Below are positions 53,397 through 61,897 of a stretch of DNA of 64,000 nucleotides, piece after piece. Location: assembly GCA_029556915.1 (NCBI GenBank), contig JAKQIT010000083.1, positions 1 through 64,000 of the forward strand, read 5' to 3'. Origin of the DNA: Pseudomonadota bacterium. Lineage in GTDB: Bacteria > Pseudomonadota > Gammaproteobacteria > Burkholderiales > Methylophilaceae. The translations under genes and the position numbers were made by a program. The first letter of the stretch is position 1. Every line of letters begins with the position of its first letter. The notes under the pieces were generated by a model. The model saw only the letters and a program-made list of their open reading frames with translations, did not search any database and was not told where the DNA came from.

Positions 53397-54509
53397 ATGA
53401 TTCCTTTTAATAAACCTTATATGGTTGGTCAAGAACATAAATACATTGACCAAGCGCATGCAAATAAAAAGCTTGCCGGTGATGGTGTTTTTACAAAATA
53501 TTGTCATGAATGGATAGAACAAAATACAGGTACTAAAAAAGCCCTACTAACCCATTCTTGCACTGCCGCTCTAGAAATGGCAGCTATTCTAGCTGATGTT
53601 CAGCCTGGTGACGAAGTGATTATGCCTTCGTACACTTTTGTTTCAACTGCAAATGCTTTTGTGTTGCGCGGTGCTATTCCAGTATTTGTTGATATTCGTG
53701 CTGACACCCTGAATATTGATGAAACCTTAATCGAAGCAGCCATCACCTCAAAAACAAAGGCAATTGTAGCCGTACATTACGCAGGAGTAGCTTGTGAAAT
53801 GGACACCATTATGGCTATTGCAAACAAATATAGTTTATTGGTGATAGAAGACGCTGCGCAGGGTGTCATGTCTAGCTACAAAGGAAAAGCCTTGGGCGCA
53901 ATTGGCCACTTAGGTACTTACTCATTTCATGAAACCAAGAATGTGATTTCTGGTGAGGGTGGCGCTTTATTGATTAATGATGAGCGTTTTATTCAACGCG
54001 CGGAAATTATTCGCGAAAAAGGCACGAACCGTAGCAGATTTTTAAGGGGTGAGGTAGATAAATATACATGGGTTGATATTGGATCTTCATATTTACCTAG
54101 TGAAATTATAGCGGCGTTTCTTTGGGCGCAATTGCAAGAAGCGAATCATATTACTGATAAGCGCTTGGACATTTGGAATCAATATAATAGTGCGCTTACT
54201 AAATATGAAGAAAAGGGCTTGCTACGCCGCCCAATAGTACCTGTTGAATGTCAACAAAATGCGCACATGTACTACATTTTGTTAAACTCTTTTGAGGACA
54301 GAACTGCAGTCATGCAAAGGTTGAAAGAAAAGGAAATTCAATCTGTCACCCATTATGTTCCGTTGCATAACGCACCTGCTGGTCTTAAATACAGTCGCAA
54401 ACATAATGAACTCCCTATTACAGAAAGTATTGGCGATCGATTATTAAGATTGCCGCTTTGGGTAGGCTTGGAAGAGGTGCAAGCGATTTGTGATGCTTTG
54501 TTTGAATAA
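53397..54509 (+). CDS. 4-amino-4,6-dideoxy sugar transaminase (WecE/RffA-like)
   Basis: 370 residues, PLP-dependent DegT/DnrJ/EryC1 fold. Lys181 (SFHETKNV) should bind PLP; the Asp152 region VIEDAAQG and IMPSYTFVSTANAF are typical of WecE. Family role: converts dTDP-4-keto-6-deoxyglucose into dTDP-4-amino-4,6-dideoxygalactose using glutamate. The dTDP-sugar supply genes (rmlA, rmlB) are not in the window. The acetyltransferase encoded next (8 bp on) may acetylate the product. Confidence 0.9.
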   Translation: MIPFNKPYMVGQEHKYIDQAHANKKLAGDGVFTKYCHEWIEQNTGTKKALLTHSCTAALEMAAILADVQPGDEVIMPSYTFVSTANAFVLRGAIPVFVDIRADTLNIDETLIEAAITSKTKAIVAVHYAGVACEMDTIMAIANKYSLLVIEDAAQGVMSSYKGKALGAIGHLGTYSFHETKNVISGEGGALLINDERFIQRAEIIREKGTNRSRFLRGEVDKYTWVDIGSSYLPSEIIAAFLWAQLQEANHITDKRLDIWNQYNSALTKYEEKGLLRRPIVPVECQQNAHMYYILLNSFEDRTAVMQRLKEKEIQSVTHYVPLHNAPAGLKYSRKHNELPITESIGDRLLRLPLWVGLEEVQAICDALFE

Positions 54510-54517
54510 TCAAAAAT

Positions 54518-55129
54518 ATGATTAGAGGTGTGTTGCAACAATTTTTACGCTACATGGCGCTTAGAAAAGGACGGCTAAAAAGTCTATACTTGAAAGTGTG
54601 CCAGCCTGGAAATGAAGAGTATGCAATCTTTATGAAGGCACATGGTCAATTACACGCGCTCGGAGAGAATTGCAGGATTAACGTGCATGCCAATATCACC
54701 GACCCAGCTTATGTATCAATCGGCAACAATGTTACCCTGTCTGACTGCCATTTAATTGGGCACGATGGTGTGGTTGGTATGTTAAATGCCGCATACGGCA
54801 TGAAACTAGACTCTGTAGGTAAAATTGTCATTAAAAATAATGTATTTGTAGGCCACGGTGCAATCGTTTTGCCTGACGTCACCATTGGTAATAATGTAGT
54901 GGTTGCAGCTGGTGCAGTAGTCAACAAAGATGTACCTGACGGAGTGATTGTTGGCGGCATCCCTGCGAAAGTCATCGGGAAAACCGAAGAGTTAGCTAAA
55001 AAGCTTGAGGCGCAAACAGCACTTTTACCATGGGCAGACATAATTAATAGCCGCAGTAGCGCATTTGACCCTGCAGTTGAAGCGCAACTCGTTTCTTTAC
55101 GTGTTAAGCACTTTTACCCTAACAACTAG
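54518..55129 (+). CDS. hexapeptide-repeat acetyltransferase
   Basis: 203 residues. An N-terminal helix, then left-handed beta-helix repeats (about 45-155: ITDPAYVSIGNNVTLSDCHLIGHDG, GKIVIKNNVFVGHGAIVLPDVTIGNNVVVAAGAVVNKDVPDGVIVGGIPAKVIG). The family transfers acetyl groups to hydroxyls or amines of sugars; a candidate for N-acetylating the 4-amino sugar. A helical C-terminal tail follows (about 165-200). Confidence 0.85.
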   Translation: MIRGVLQQFLRYMALRKGRLKSLYLKVCQPGNEEYAIFMKAHGQLHALGENCRINVHANITDPAYVSIGNNVTLSDCHLIGHDGVVGMLNAAYGMKLDSVGKIVIKNNVFVGHGAIVLPDVTIGNNVVVAAGAVVNKDVPDGVIVGGIPAKVIGKTEELAKKLEAQTALLPWADIINSRSSAFDPAVEAQLVSLRVKHFYPNN

Positions 55130-55193
55130 ACAACGCCTATACCAAACACGGGCTTTGGTTTTTACTATATGAATATTCAATCGACTAAATAAT

Positions 55194-56381
55194 ATGTTGC
55201 AGAGAAAAATCAATAAAATTAAAAAAATGTTAGCTAAGGACGGCTTGCGTTCCACATTGGCTTACTTACTTGAGCGCAGCAAAGGCAGGCGTATTGATAT
55301 TTTTCAAGCGTATGACTATATCCCTTACCAGCCTTTTGGTGAGCCTTATACCCAATCAAGCCATGATCGCACGATCAATTGGGTAATCCCAGATATTCAT
55401 ATTGGTTCAGGGGGGCATTTAAACGTATTTCGTTTGATGTATTTGTTAGAAAAACTCGGTTTTACCAACCGTATTTTAGTTATCCAGTCGAGATTTGAAT
55501 CAAGTGAAGTAGTGCGCAATATGATCCGAGAGCACTTTTACCCCATTCAAGCTACGGTAACGTTGGATAAAAGCGCGCTTGAACCAGCGGCCATAACGGT
55601 TGCGACCAGTTGGATTTCAGCTTATTTTGTGCGTAATTTTCAATGCACAAAGCATCGTTGTTATTTTGTGCAAGATTACGAACCTTACTTTTATCCTCAC
55701 GGTAGTGAATACATGTTTGCTGAAGCTAGCTATAATTTCGGCTTTTATGGTATCACCGCTGGTGATTGGCTTGCGCACAAACTAAAAGCTGAGCACGGCA
55801 TGCAAACATTAGGCATGGGATTTTCTTACGATAGAGATTTATACCGGCCATTTCCCAGAAATAACAAACAAGATAAGAAGGTATTTTTCTACGCCCGCCC
55901 AGCGACTGAGCGACGCGGCTTTGAGCTTGGTTTGCTCACGTTAGCTTTAGTTGCTAAGCAAATGCCAGACGTCACATTTGTGTTGGCAGGTGGAAATTTA
56001 TCTGAATATACAATCCCATTTAAACATTACAGTCCTGGCAACGTAGCGGTTAAGAACTTGCCAGAACTTTATAGCCAATGTGATGTTGCACTGGTATTGT
56101 CACTCACTGATCTTTCATTATTACCCGTTGAGTTAATGGCTTGTGGTTGCTCAGTGGTAAGCAATCGAGGGGAAAATGTAGAGTGGCTACTCAATCAAGA
56201 CAATGCTATTTTAACGGATGCTACACCTGAAGCTCTGAGCGAAGGCATTTTGCATTTATTGAGGAATAAAGATAAGCGTCAACAGTTAATTGCGTCCGCG
56301 ATGGCATTTTCTGCAAACACGCGCTGGGATACCGAAGCGGAGAAAGTAGCTACTTTCTTTGAAAGCTTGCTCAATAAATAA
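55194..56381 (+). CDS. glycosyltransferase family 4, WsaF-like
   Basis: 395 residues. INWVIPDIHIGSGGHLNVFR (about 62-81), FVQDYEPYFYPHG, YGITAGDWLAHKL and the GT-B C-terminal domain with FYARPATERRGFELGL and PVELMACGCSVVSNRGENVEWLL. The pattern resembles WsaF-type beta-1,2-rhamnosyltransferases. Donor unproven. It is the last gene before palindrome copy 8 and the convergent flippase gene. Confidence 0.85.
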   Translation: MLQRKINKIKKMLAKDGLRSTLAYLLERSKGRRIDIFQAYDYIPYQPFGEPYTQSSHDRTINWVIPDIHIGSGGHLNVFRLMYLLEKLGFTNRILVIQSRFESSEVVRNMIREHFYPIQATVTLDKSALEPAAITVATSWISAYFVRNFQCTKHRCYFVQDYEPYFYPHGSEYMFAEASYNFGFYGITAGDWLAHKLKAEHGMQTLGMGFSYDRDLYRPFPRNNKQDKKVFFYARPATERRGFELGLLTLALVAKQMPDVTFVLAGGNLSEYTIPFKHYSPGNVAVKNLPELYSQCDVALVLSLTDLSLLPVELMACGCSVVSNRGENVEWLLNQDNAILTDATPEALSEGILHLLRNKDKRQQLIASAMAFSANTRWDTEAEKVATFFESLLNK

Positions 56382-56454
56382 GCAATTGCGCCAATCTTTT
56401 TGACACTTTAATCATAGTGTCAAACAATCAAAGTTTAACGCTTTTAAGTTGCCA

Positions 56455-56520
56455 AAAATTCCCCGTGAAAAAATTAATGCTCTGCAAGCCTTATTCTATG
56501 CGGCTTCCAGAGCATCAAAA
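56455..56520. repeat. dispersed palindrome copy 8 (flank reversed, loop not)
   Basis: Stem ATGCTCTGCAAGCC (56477-56490) / GGCTTCCAGAGCAT (56502-56515), loop TTATTCTATGC, preceded by AAAAATTCCCCGTG, the reverse of the flank seen in copy 3. It sits between convergent genes. Confidence 0.75.
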
Positions 56521-56580
56521 AGAAGGTGAGCTGTTTTACGCCTTTTTAGGCGCTGTTGTTAACAGCCAATTTTTCACTTA

Positions 56581-57936
56581 CTATAAGTAATTTAAACTAC
56601 GAAACACAAAGAATGTAACGACAGTTGAAATAGCCAAAAATGGCAAATCAATCGCGGGTTGCCATAAGCCTGCTCTTTTGTGCATCACGTAGGCTTGCAC
56701 TGGATATATAAGCCAATAAATTCCTGCCAATGCCAGAATAACGCCCTTTTCCCCATAATACTGATAGCCAATATAAATGGCCACGATTTGCAAAACAATT
56801 TGTATCGCTTGAATGGCCGTGGCCGCACGTACCTCATCTTTGGCAAAAAGCACCCCTGTATAAGAGCCAACCACCACAGCAGCCAAAGAACCCATGCCTA
56901 AAATACGCAACAACACACCGGTTTCTTTATAACGCTCATCGTAAATAAGCCACATAAATTGATCGCCAAAAAAAGTGAAAAAGAAAGCAGCCAAACCTCC
57001 GAGACCTACCATACCAAGCCGCGCTTTGGTGAGTAATTTAGGCATTTTCTCTGGGTGATTACGCATTACTTCAGCATATGCTGGGAACAAGGTTTTAACA
57101 GCAAGCACCAACATTGCTTGCCAAAAAATTAGGCTCATTGTGCTTGCTAAAGTATAAAACGCCAGCATTTTGACCGTTAAAAACTTGGCTACAAATAGCT
57201 TAACGCCCTCACCCGCTAAAAAAGTCATCGACGAGCTGATAAATATCCAACTGCCAAACCCAAATAAAGCCTTTAGCGAGGCCTTTTCCCAAGCAAATCG
57301 GTTGTGATCTCCTGGTAAATAATAATGACTCGCCACCATTTTAAGAAAACTTCCAATCAGCATGCCCCATACTAGCGCCCATATTGCTTCATGCTCAGGG
57401 CTATGCCATACATGCTTGTGCATATAAGCCAGCCAAATGGTGACAATTAAACTCACAATATAAGTAATTAACTCTATGAGCGTGGCTTTGCCCATTTGTA
57501 AATCGCGGTTTGCCGTGGCTAGTTTTGTGGAATTAAAACCTGCAATAATTGCACTCGTTCCCACAACAGGTAGCAGAGTACTTAACATGGGATGTTGATA
57601 AAATGCGGCAAAATAAGGCGCAGAAATAAGAATGGCTAAAAAAATTAAGAAGCCTTGAATAACTTGTAATGTCCATGCTGTATTCAGAAAAGTGGCTTCA
57701 TGCCCTCTTTCATTTTGCACGATGCTTGGTTGAATACCAAGATCAGACATCATAATCAAACCCGTCATTACCGTTTGGACAATCGCCATTAGACCAAAGG
57801 CTTCCGGAAACAATAATCTAGTCAAAATTAAGTTAGAAGCAAGACGTAGTATTTGTTGTAAGCCATAGCCTGCCGTTACCCAAATACCCGAATTAATGGC
57901 TCTTTTTTTTAAATTATTTTTTTTGACTTTAGTCAT
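56581..57936 (-). CDS. polysaccharide flippase (Wzx-like)
   Basis: 451 residues with about 12 membrane helices and the oligosaccharide flippase start NSGIWVTAGYGLQQILRLASNLILTR. A conserved loop ERGHEATFLNTAW follows the second helix. Family role: moves lipid-linked repeat units across the inner membrane. It is on the opposite strand to its neighbours, divergent from the polymerase gene at 58062. Confidence 0.9.
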   Translation of the reverse strand: MTKVKKNNLKKRAINSGIWVTAGYGLQQILRLASNLILTRLLFPEAFGLMAIVQTVMTGLIMMSDLGIQPSIVQNERGHEATFLNTAWTLQVIQGFLIFLAILISAPYFAAFYQHPMLSTLLPVVGTSAIIAGFNSTKLATANRDLQMGKATLIELITYIVSLIVTIWLAYMHKHVWHSPEHEAIWALVWGMLIGSFLKMVASHYYLPGDHNRFAWEKASLKALFGFGSWIFISSSMTFLAGEGVKLFVAKFLTVKMLAFYTLASTMSLIFWQAMLVLAVKTLFPAYAEVMRNHPEKMPKLLTKARLGMVGLGGLAAFFFTFFGDQFMWLIYDERYKETGVLLRILGMGSLAAVVVGSYTGVLFAKDEVRAATAIQAIQIVLQIVAIYIGYQYYGEKGVILALAGIYWLIYPVQAYVMHKRAGLWQPAIDLPFLAISTVVTFFVFRSLNYL

Positions 57937-58061
57937 CTATTTCTGGATTTTTAAAAGATTCTGGCGGTGCGCCTAACAAGGAAAAGTAGCGACCTAAATG
58001 GGTGATTTCCAACAAAAGTAATTGACTCTATGATGACGCAACTATTTATCTTGCGGTCATT

Positions 58062-60164
58062 ATGCCAGAACAATTCCGATCCCTCACCTATATTGTGCTA
58101 CTTGCGCTGATTGCGTTCTTTTTTGCGAAAAAAATTACAGCATCTGTGGTAAGTGAGCAACAATTTAATCGGTGGCGCAACACATGGATAGCCTTGACCT
58201 TAATTGTATTTTTGGCAGGGAACTTTTGGATATACGCCGTTTTGGGAGGATTGCTACTATATTATGTAGCCAAGCAAGAGCAAAACCCCTTCGCGTTGTT
58301 TTTTGTATTATTGCTCGCCATCCCAAGAATCAGTGACAAAATTCCTGGACTAGGCATTGTAAATTTTCTTATCGAAGTAGATTACATCACCATTCTATCG
58401 CTGACGGTGCTACTGCCTGCCTATTTGTCATTACGCACAAAGCGCGAGACTGCCCCCTTTCTAAGTTTTTGGCCTGACAGACTAATTTTTGCCTATATGA
58501 TCATAGTCGTGTTACTACTTATGCGCGACACTACCACCACGGACGCCTTGCGTATGGTAATACGAAATTTTACCGACATTTTCTTACCGTATTATGTCGC
58601 CAGCAGAAGTCTTAAGCATGTACAGCAATTCAAAGAGGTGTTGGCAGCTTTTGTTATCGCAGCAATGGTGGCTGGTGTAATGGCAATGTTTGAATTTAGT
58701 CGTTTTTGGTTGTTATACGCCAACCTTAAAGGCTTTTTAGGTGTGCCATGGGAAATGGGCTCTTACCTTGGCCGTGGTGACAATCTCCGAGCTCTAGTCA
58801 CGCTAGGCCAGCCTATTATTTTAGGTTATGTCATGCTTCTCGCGCTCGGATTTTACATATTTACGTCTAAAGCAGCTACATCACGTCCTTTACGTTGGTT
58901 AGGGTGGAGTCTTATCTTAGGTGGTCTTTATGTACCGCTATCCCGTGGCCCGTGGGTAGGTGCAGTAGTGTTGACTGTCATTTTTATTATTGTCAGTCCA
59001 AATAAAATTAAAAATATTGCTAAGCTTGCGGCGGCTTCAGTTCTATCAGCAATCGTATTAAACATCATTCCTGCTGGGCAGAAAATAATCAATTTAATAC
59101 CTTTTATAGGTGAAACAGAAGTTGAAAATGTGGACTATCGCGTCCGTCTGATTAACGCCGCATTTATCGTATTTCAACGTTATCCATTATTTGGTTCAAC
59201 TAAATTCAAAGAAGAACTGGCTGCACTTGGTATGACGCAGGGCGAAGGCATTGTCGATATTGTGAATCAATATCTTTGGATAGTTTTAGAACGTGGCTTA
59301 ATAGGCTTGATGCTTTTCGTTGGTTTTTTTAGCATCATTATTTTCCAACTCTTCGTGCATATAAATAATTCCATAAACGAAAACAATGACACTCTTTTAC
59401 TCGGGCGTACTTTATTTGCTTGCTTAATAGCAACAATGGTGACTATAACGACAGTTAGTGGCATATTAGTATTACCAGTCATCTATTGGGCGCTTGGTGG
59501 ATTGAGCCTTGCATATTGCCGAATGCTTGAGTTGCAAGAAGTCAGCGTACAGGCCAATGAATTTAAATCCTATAGACTGGCATTCGACGCAATGCCTGCA
59601 CTGCCCGCTACTAAACTTGTATTTAGCACGCTCACAACGCATCGCGTTATCGTAGATAACAAACCAATTCCCCGCGTTAAATTGAAATCAAAAACTAACA
59701 GTAACCAAGACGATATTAGTACAAAATTTACGCCCTCACCAAGAGAAATCAAACCTAGCAAATCACCAAAACCAGAATTAGGAAGCATCTATCAACAAGC
59801 CAGAAAAATCAGCCCAAACCCTCAACAGGCTTATTTTGCCAAAACTTTGCAGTTACCTCCAAAAACCAAAGTGCAAACTAATGAGTCTTTGATTAAAGTA
59901 GGTAAAGTGCGTGTTTTAAGTGGCTCCAATTCAGGTAAAGAATTTGTTCTAAGTAAAGTATTGAGTAAATTAGGTAAAACAGGCGTGCAAGTAGCCATTG
60001 TATCCAGAAGAAATAGCGGTTATTACCTCACCCATTTAGAGGGTAAGGTCTATCCAATTGTTAACAATATTAGCATTGGTGAACGTGCTCATCTTTTAAA
60101 TGACCAAGATATGATTGAAATTTTAGGGATAAAAATGCAGTTTCATAGCGATGAATCAGCGTAG
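58062..60164 (+). CDS. Wzy/ligase-like polymerase fused to a C-terminal FHA-like domain
   Basis: 700 residues. The first 490 or so are a polytopic O-antigen polymerase/ligase protein (about 12 helices; VPLSRGPWVGAVVL and ENVDYRVRLINAAFIVFQRYPLFGS are the Wzy_C signature). A Lys/Pro/Ser-rich linker (about 515-605) leads to a C-terminal domain (610-700) patterned like an FHA fold: SKLGKTGVQVAIVSRRNSGYY, GKVYPIVNNISIGER, LLNDQDMIEILGIKMQF. The phosphothreonine-binding Arg and His are replaced (GK; SRRN). Its paralog follows at 60329 without this tail. Confidence 0.85.
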   Translation: MPEQFRSLTYIVLLALIAFFFAKKITASVVSEQQFNRWRNTWIALTLIVFLAGNFWIYAVLGGLLLYYVAKQEQNPFALFFVLLLAIPRISDKIPGLGIVNFLIEVDYITILSLTVLLPAYLSLRTKRETAPFLSFWPDRLIFAYMIIVVLLLMRDTTTTDALRMVIRNFTDIFLPYYVASRSLKHVQQFKEVLAAFVIAAMVAGVMAMFEFSRFWLLYANLKGFLGVPWEMGSYLGRGDNLRALVTLGQPIILGYVMLLALGFYIFTSKAATSRPLRWLGWSLILGGLYVPLSRGPWVGAVVLTVIFIIVSPNKIKNIAKLAAASVLSAIVLNIIPAGQKIINLIPFIGETEVENVDYRVRLINAAFIVFQRYPLFGSTKFKEELAALGMTQGEGIVDIVNQYLWIVLERGLIGLMLFVGFFSIIIFQLFVHINNSINENNDTLLLGRTLFACLIATMVTITTVSGILVLPVIYWALGGLSLAYCRMLELQEVSVQANEFKSYRLAFDAMPALPATKLVFSTLTTHRVIVDNKPIPRVKLKSKTNSNQDDISTKFTPSPREIKPSKSPKPELGSIYQQARKISPNPQQAYFAKTLQLPPKTKVQTNESLIKVGKVRVLSGSNSGKEFVLSKVLSKLGKTGVQVAIVSRRNSGYYLTHLEGKVYPIVNNISIGERAHLLNDQDMIEILGIKMQFHSDESA

Positions 60165-60328
60165 CATAGAATAATTTACCGCGTAAAACTTCATGATATT
60201 TAATAAGATTGGTAGAATATAAGCGCTGTCATTTGGTTGAGATAAATCTGATTTATGATTTTTTAATCTTAATAACTAGCAACCATTATTAAACCCCACT
60301 ATTGCGTAACAACACATATATAACCACT

Positions 60329-61867
60329 ATGCCAGAACAATTAAGATCCCTAATCTATATCGTGTTGCTAGCACTCATTGCTTTCTTTTTTGCCAAAAAA
60401 ATTACGGCATCAATAGTGAGTGAGCAGCAGTTTAATCGCTGGCGCAATACTTGGATTGCGCTAACATTTATTGCATTTTTGGCTGGCAATTTTTGGGTAT
60501 ATGCGATTTTATGTGCGCTGTTACTGTGGTATGTGGGCAAAAGAGAACAAAATGCGATTGCAATGTTTTTTGTATTACTGTTTGCTTTGCCACGTATTAG
60601 CAATCAAATTCCAGGTATGGGAATTGTGAACTTTCTATTTAATATTGACTATGTCAGTATTTTATCTTTCACTGTGCTACTCCCAGCATACTTGTCATTA
60701 CGAAGTGAGCGTGAAACAGCACCATTTTTAACATACTGGGCAGATAAGCTGTTATTGGCTTATATGTTGTTAGACGTAGCTCTACTTATGCGTGACACAA
60801 CAGTGACAGATGCGATGCGAGCGGGGGTTTCTAACTTTACCGATATTTTCTTACCCTACTATGTTGCAAGCCGCGGGATTAAAACTCTACAACAATTTAA
60901 AGAAGTCATGGCTGCATTCGTCATTGCTGCCATGGTGGCGGCGATGCACGCCATGTTTGAATATAGCCGCTTTTGGTTGCTGTACGTTAATCTTAAAAAT
61001 TATTTAGGTGTAGCATGGGAAATGGGCGGATACCTTGGTCGTGGTGATAGTTTGCGCGCATTGGCTTCTTTAGGCCAGCCAATTGCACTAGGCTACATTA
61101 TGGTCATAGCGCTAGGCAGCTATTTATTTATATCCCACTTCGTTAAAGAAAAATGGCTGAAAATTTTAGGCCTACTCTTGATATTAGGCGGTCTGTATGC
61201 ACCACTCTCTCGTGGCCCGTGGATAGGAGCATTATTATTAGTGATTTTGTATATTGTTATTAGCCCGAAAGCAATAAAACGCTTAACGATTATGGCCGTA
61301 TCGGCAGCCATGATAATTCCTATTATTGCCAGTATGCCCATCGGTAAAAAAGTGATGGATATGCTTCCTTTTGTAGGAAAAGTGGATGCTGAGAACGTTG
61401 ATTATCGGGTGCGACTGCTGGATGCCGCTTATACGGTATTTAACAGGTATCCTTTTTTTGGCTCCGTTAAGTATCGTGAAGAGTTGGCCGAATTGGGGAT
61501 GGTGCAAGGAGAAGGCATTGTGGATGTAGTGAATACCTACCTTGATGTGGTTTTGGAATATGGTCTTGTTGGATTTGTTTTATACATGGGCTTTTTTACA
61601 ATCATTATTGCAACAATCATCACGGGAATAAAAAAGATAAAAAACAAACAAAGTGATATTCATTTATTAGGTCGCGTACTTTTTGCTAACCAAATTGCCA
61701 TTCTAGTCACCATTACATCGGTGAGTAGTATTTTAGTTATTCCTGTAGTCTATTGGGCAGTGGCTGGGCTTGCATTTTCATTCTTACGCATCGCCCAAGG
61801 GTTTGTTGTGATTAAAGAAGACATAAACGCACTGCCAACAATCAGGTTGGCTAACAATTCGTCATAA
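60329..61867 (+). CDS. Wzy/ligase-like polymerase (paralog without FHA)
   Basis: 512 residues from ATG 60329 (MPEQLRSLIYIV), chosen because the paralog begins the same way; TTG 60302 is less likely. It matches the membrane part of the preceding protein throughout, including APLSRGPWIGALLL and ENVDYRVRLLDAAYTVFNRYPFFGS, but ends soon after the last helix. Probably polymerises or transfers the polysaccharide, or a variant of it. 164 bp separate it from copy 1. Confidence 0.88.
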   Translation: MPEQLRSLIYIVLLALIAFFFAKKITASIVSEQQFNRWRNTWIALTFIAFLAGNFWVYAILCALLLWYVGKREQNAIAMFFVLLFALPRISNQIPGMGIVNFLFNIDYVSILSFTVLLPAYLSLRSERETAPFLTYWADKLLLAYMLLDVALLMRDTTVTDAMRAGVSNFTDIFLPYYVASRGIKTLQQFKEVMAAFVIAAMVAAMHAMFEYSRFWLLYVNLKNYLGVAWEMGGYLGRGDSLRALASLGQPIALGYIMVIALGSYLFISHFVKEKWLKILGLLLILGGLYAPLSRGPWIGALLLVILYIVISPKAIKRLTIMAVSAAMIIPIIASMPIGKKVMDMLPFVGKVDAENVDYRVRLLDAAYTVFNRYPFFGSVKYREELAELGMVQGEGIVDVVNTYLDVVLEYGLVGFVLYMGFFTIIIATIITGIKKIKNKQSDIHLLGRVLFANQIAILVTITSVSSILVIPVVYWAVAGLAFSFLRIAQGFVVIKEDINALPTIRLANNSS

Positions 61868-61897
61868 CGTTTAGCAAAACTTATAAAGGGCAACATC

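Noticed and set aside
60210-60224. GG-N10-GC resembling a sigma-54 promoter before the second polymerase
   Set aside because: Lacks TGGC and TTGC cores and overlaps a plausible sigma-70 -10; judged chance.
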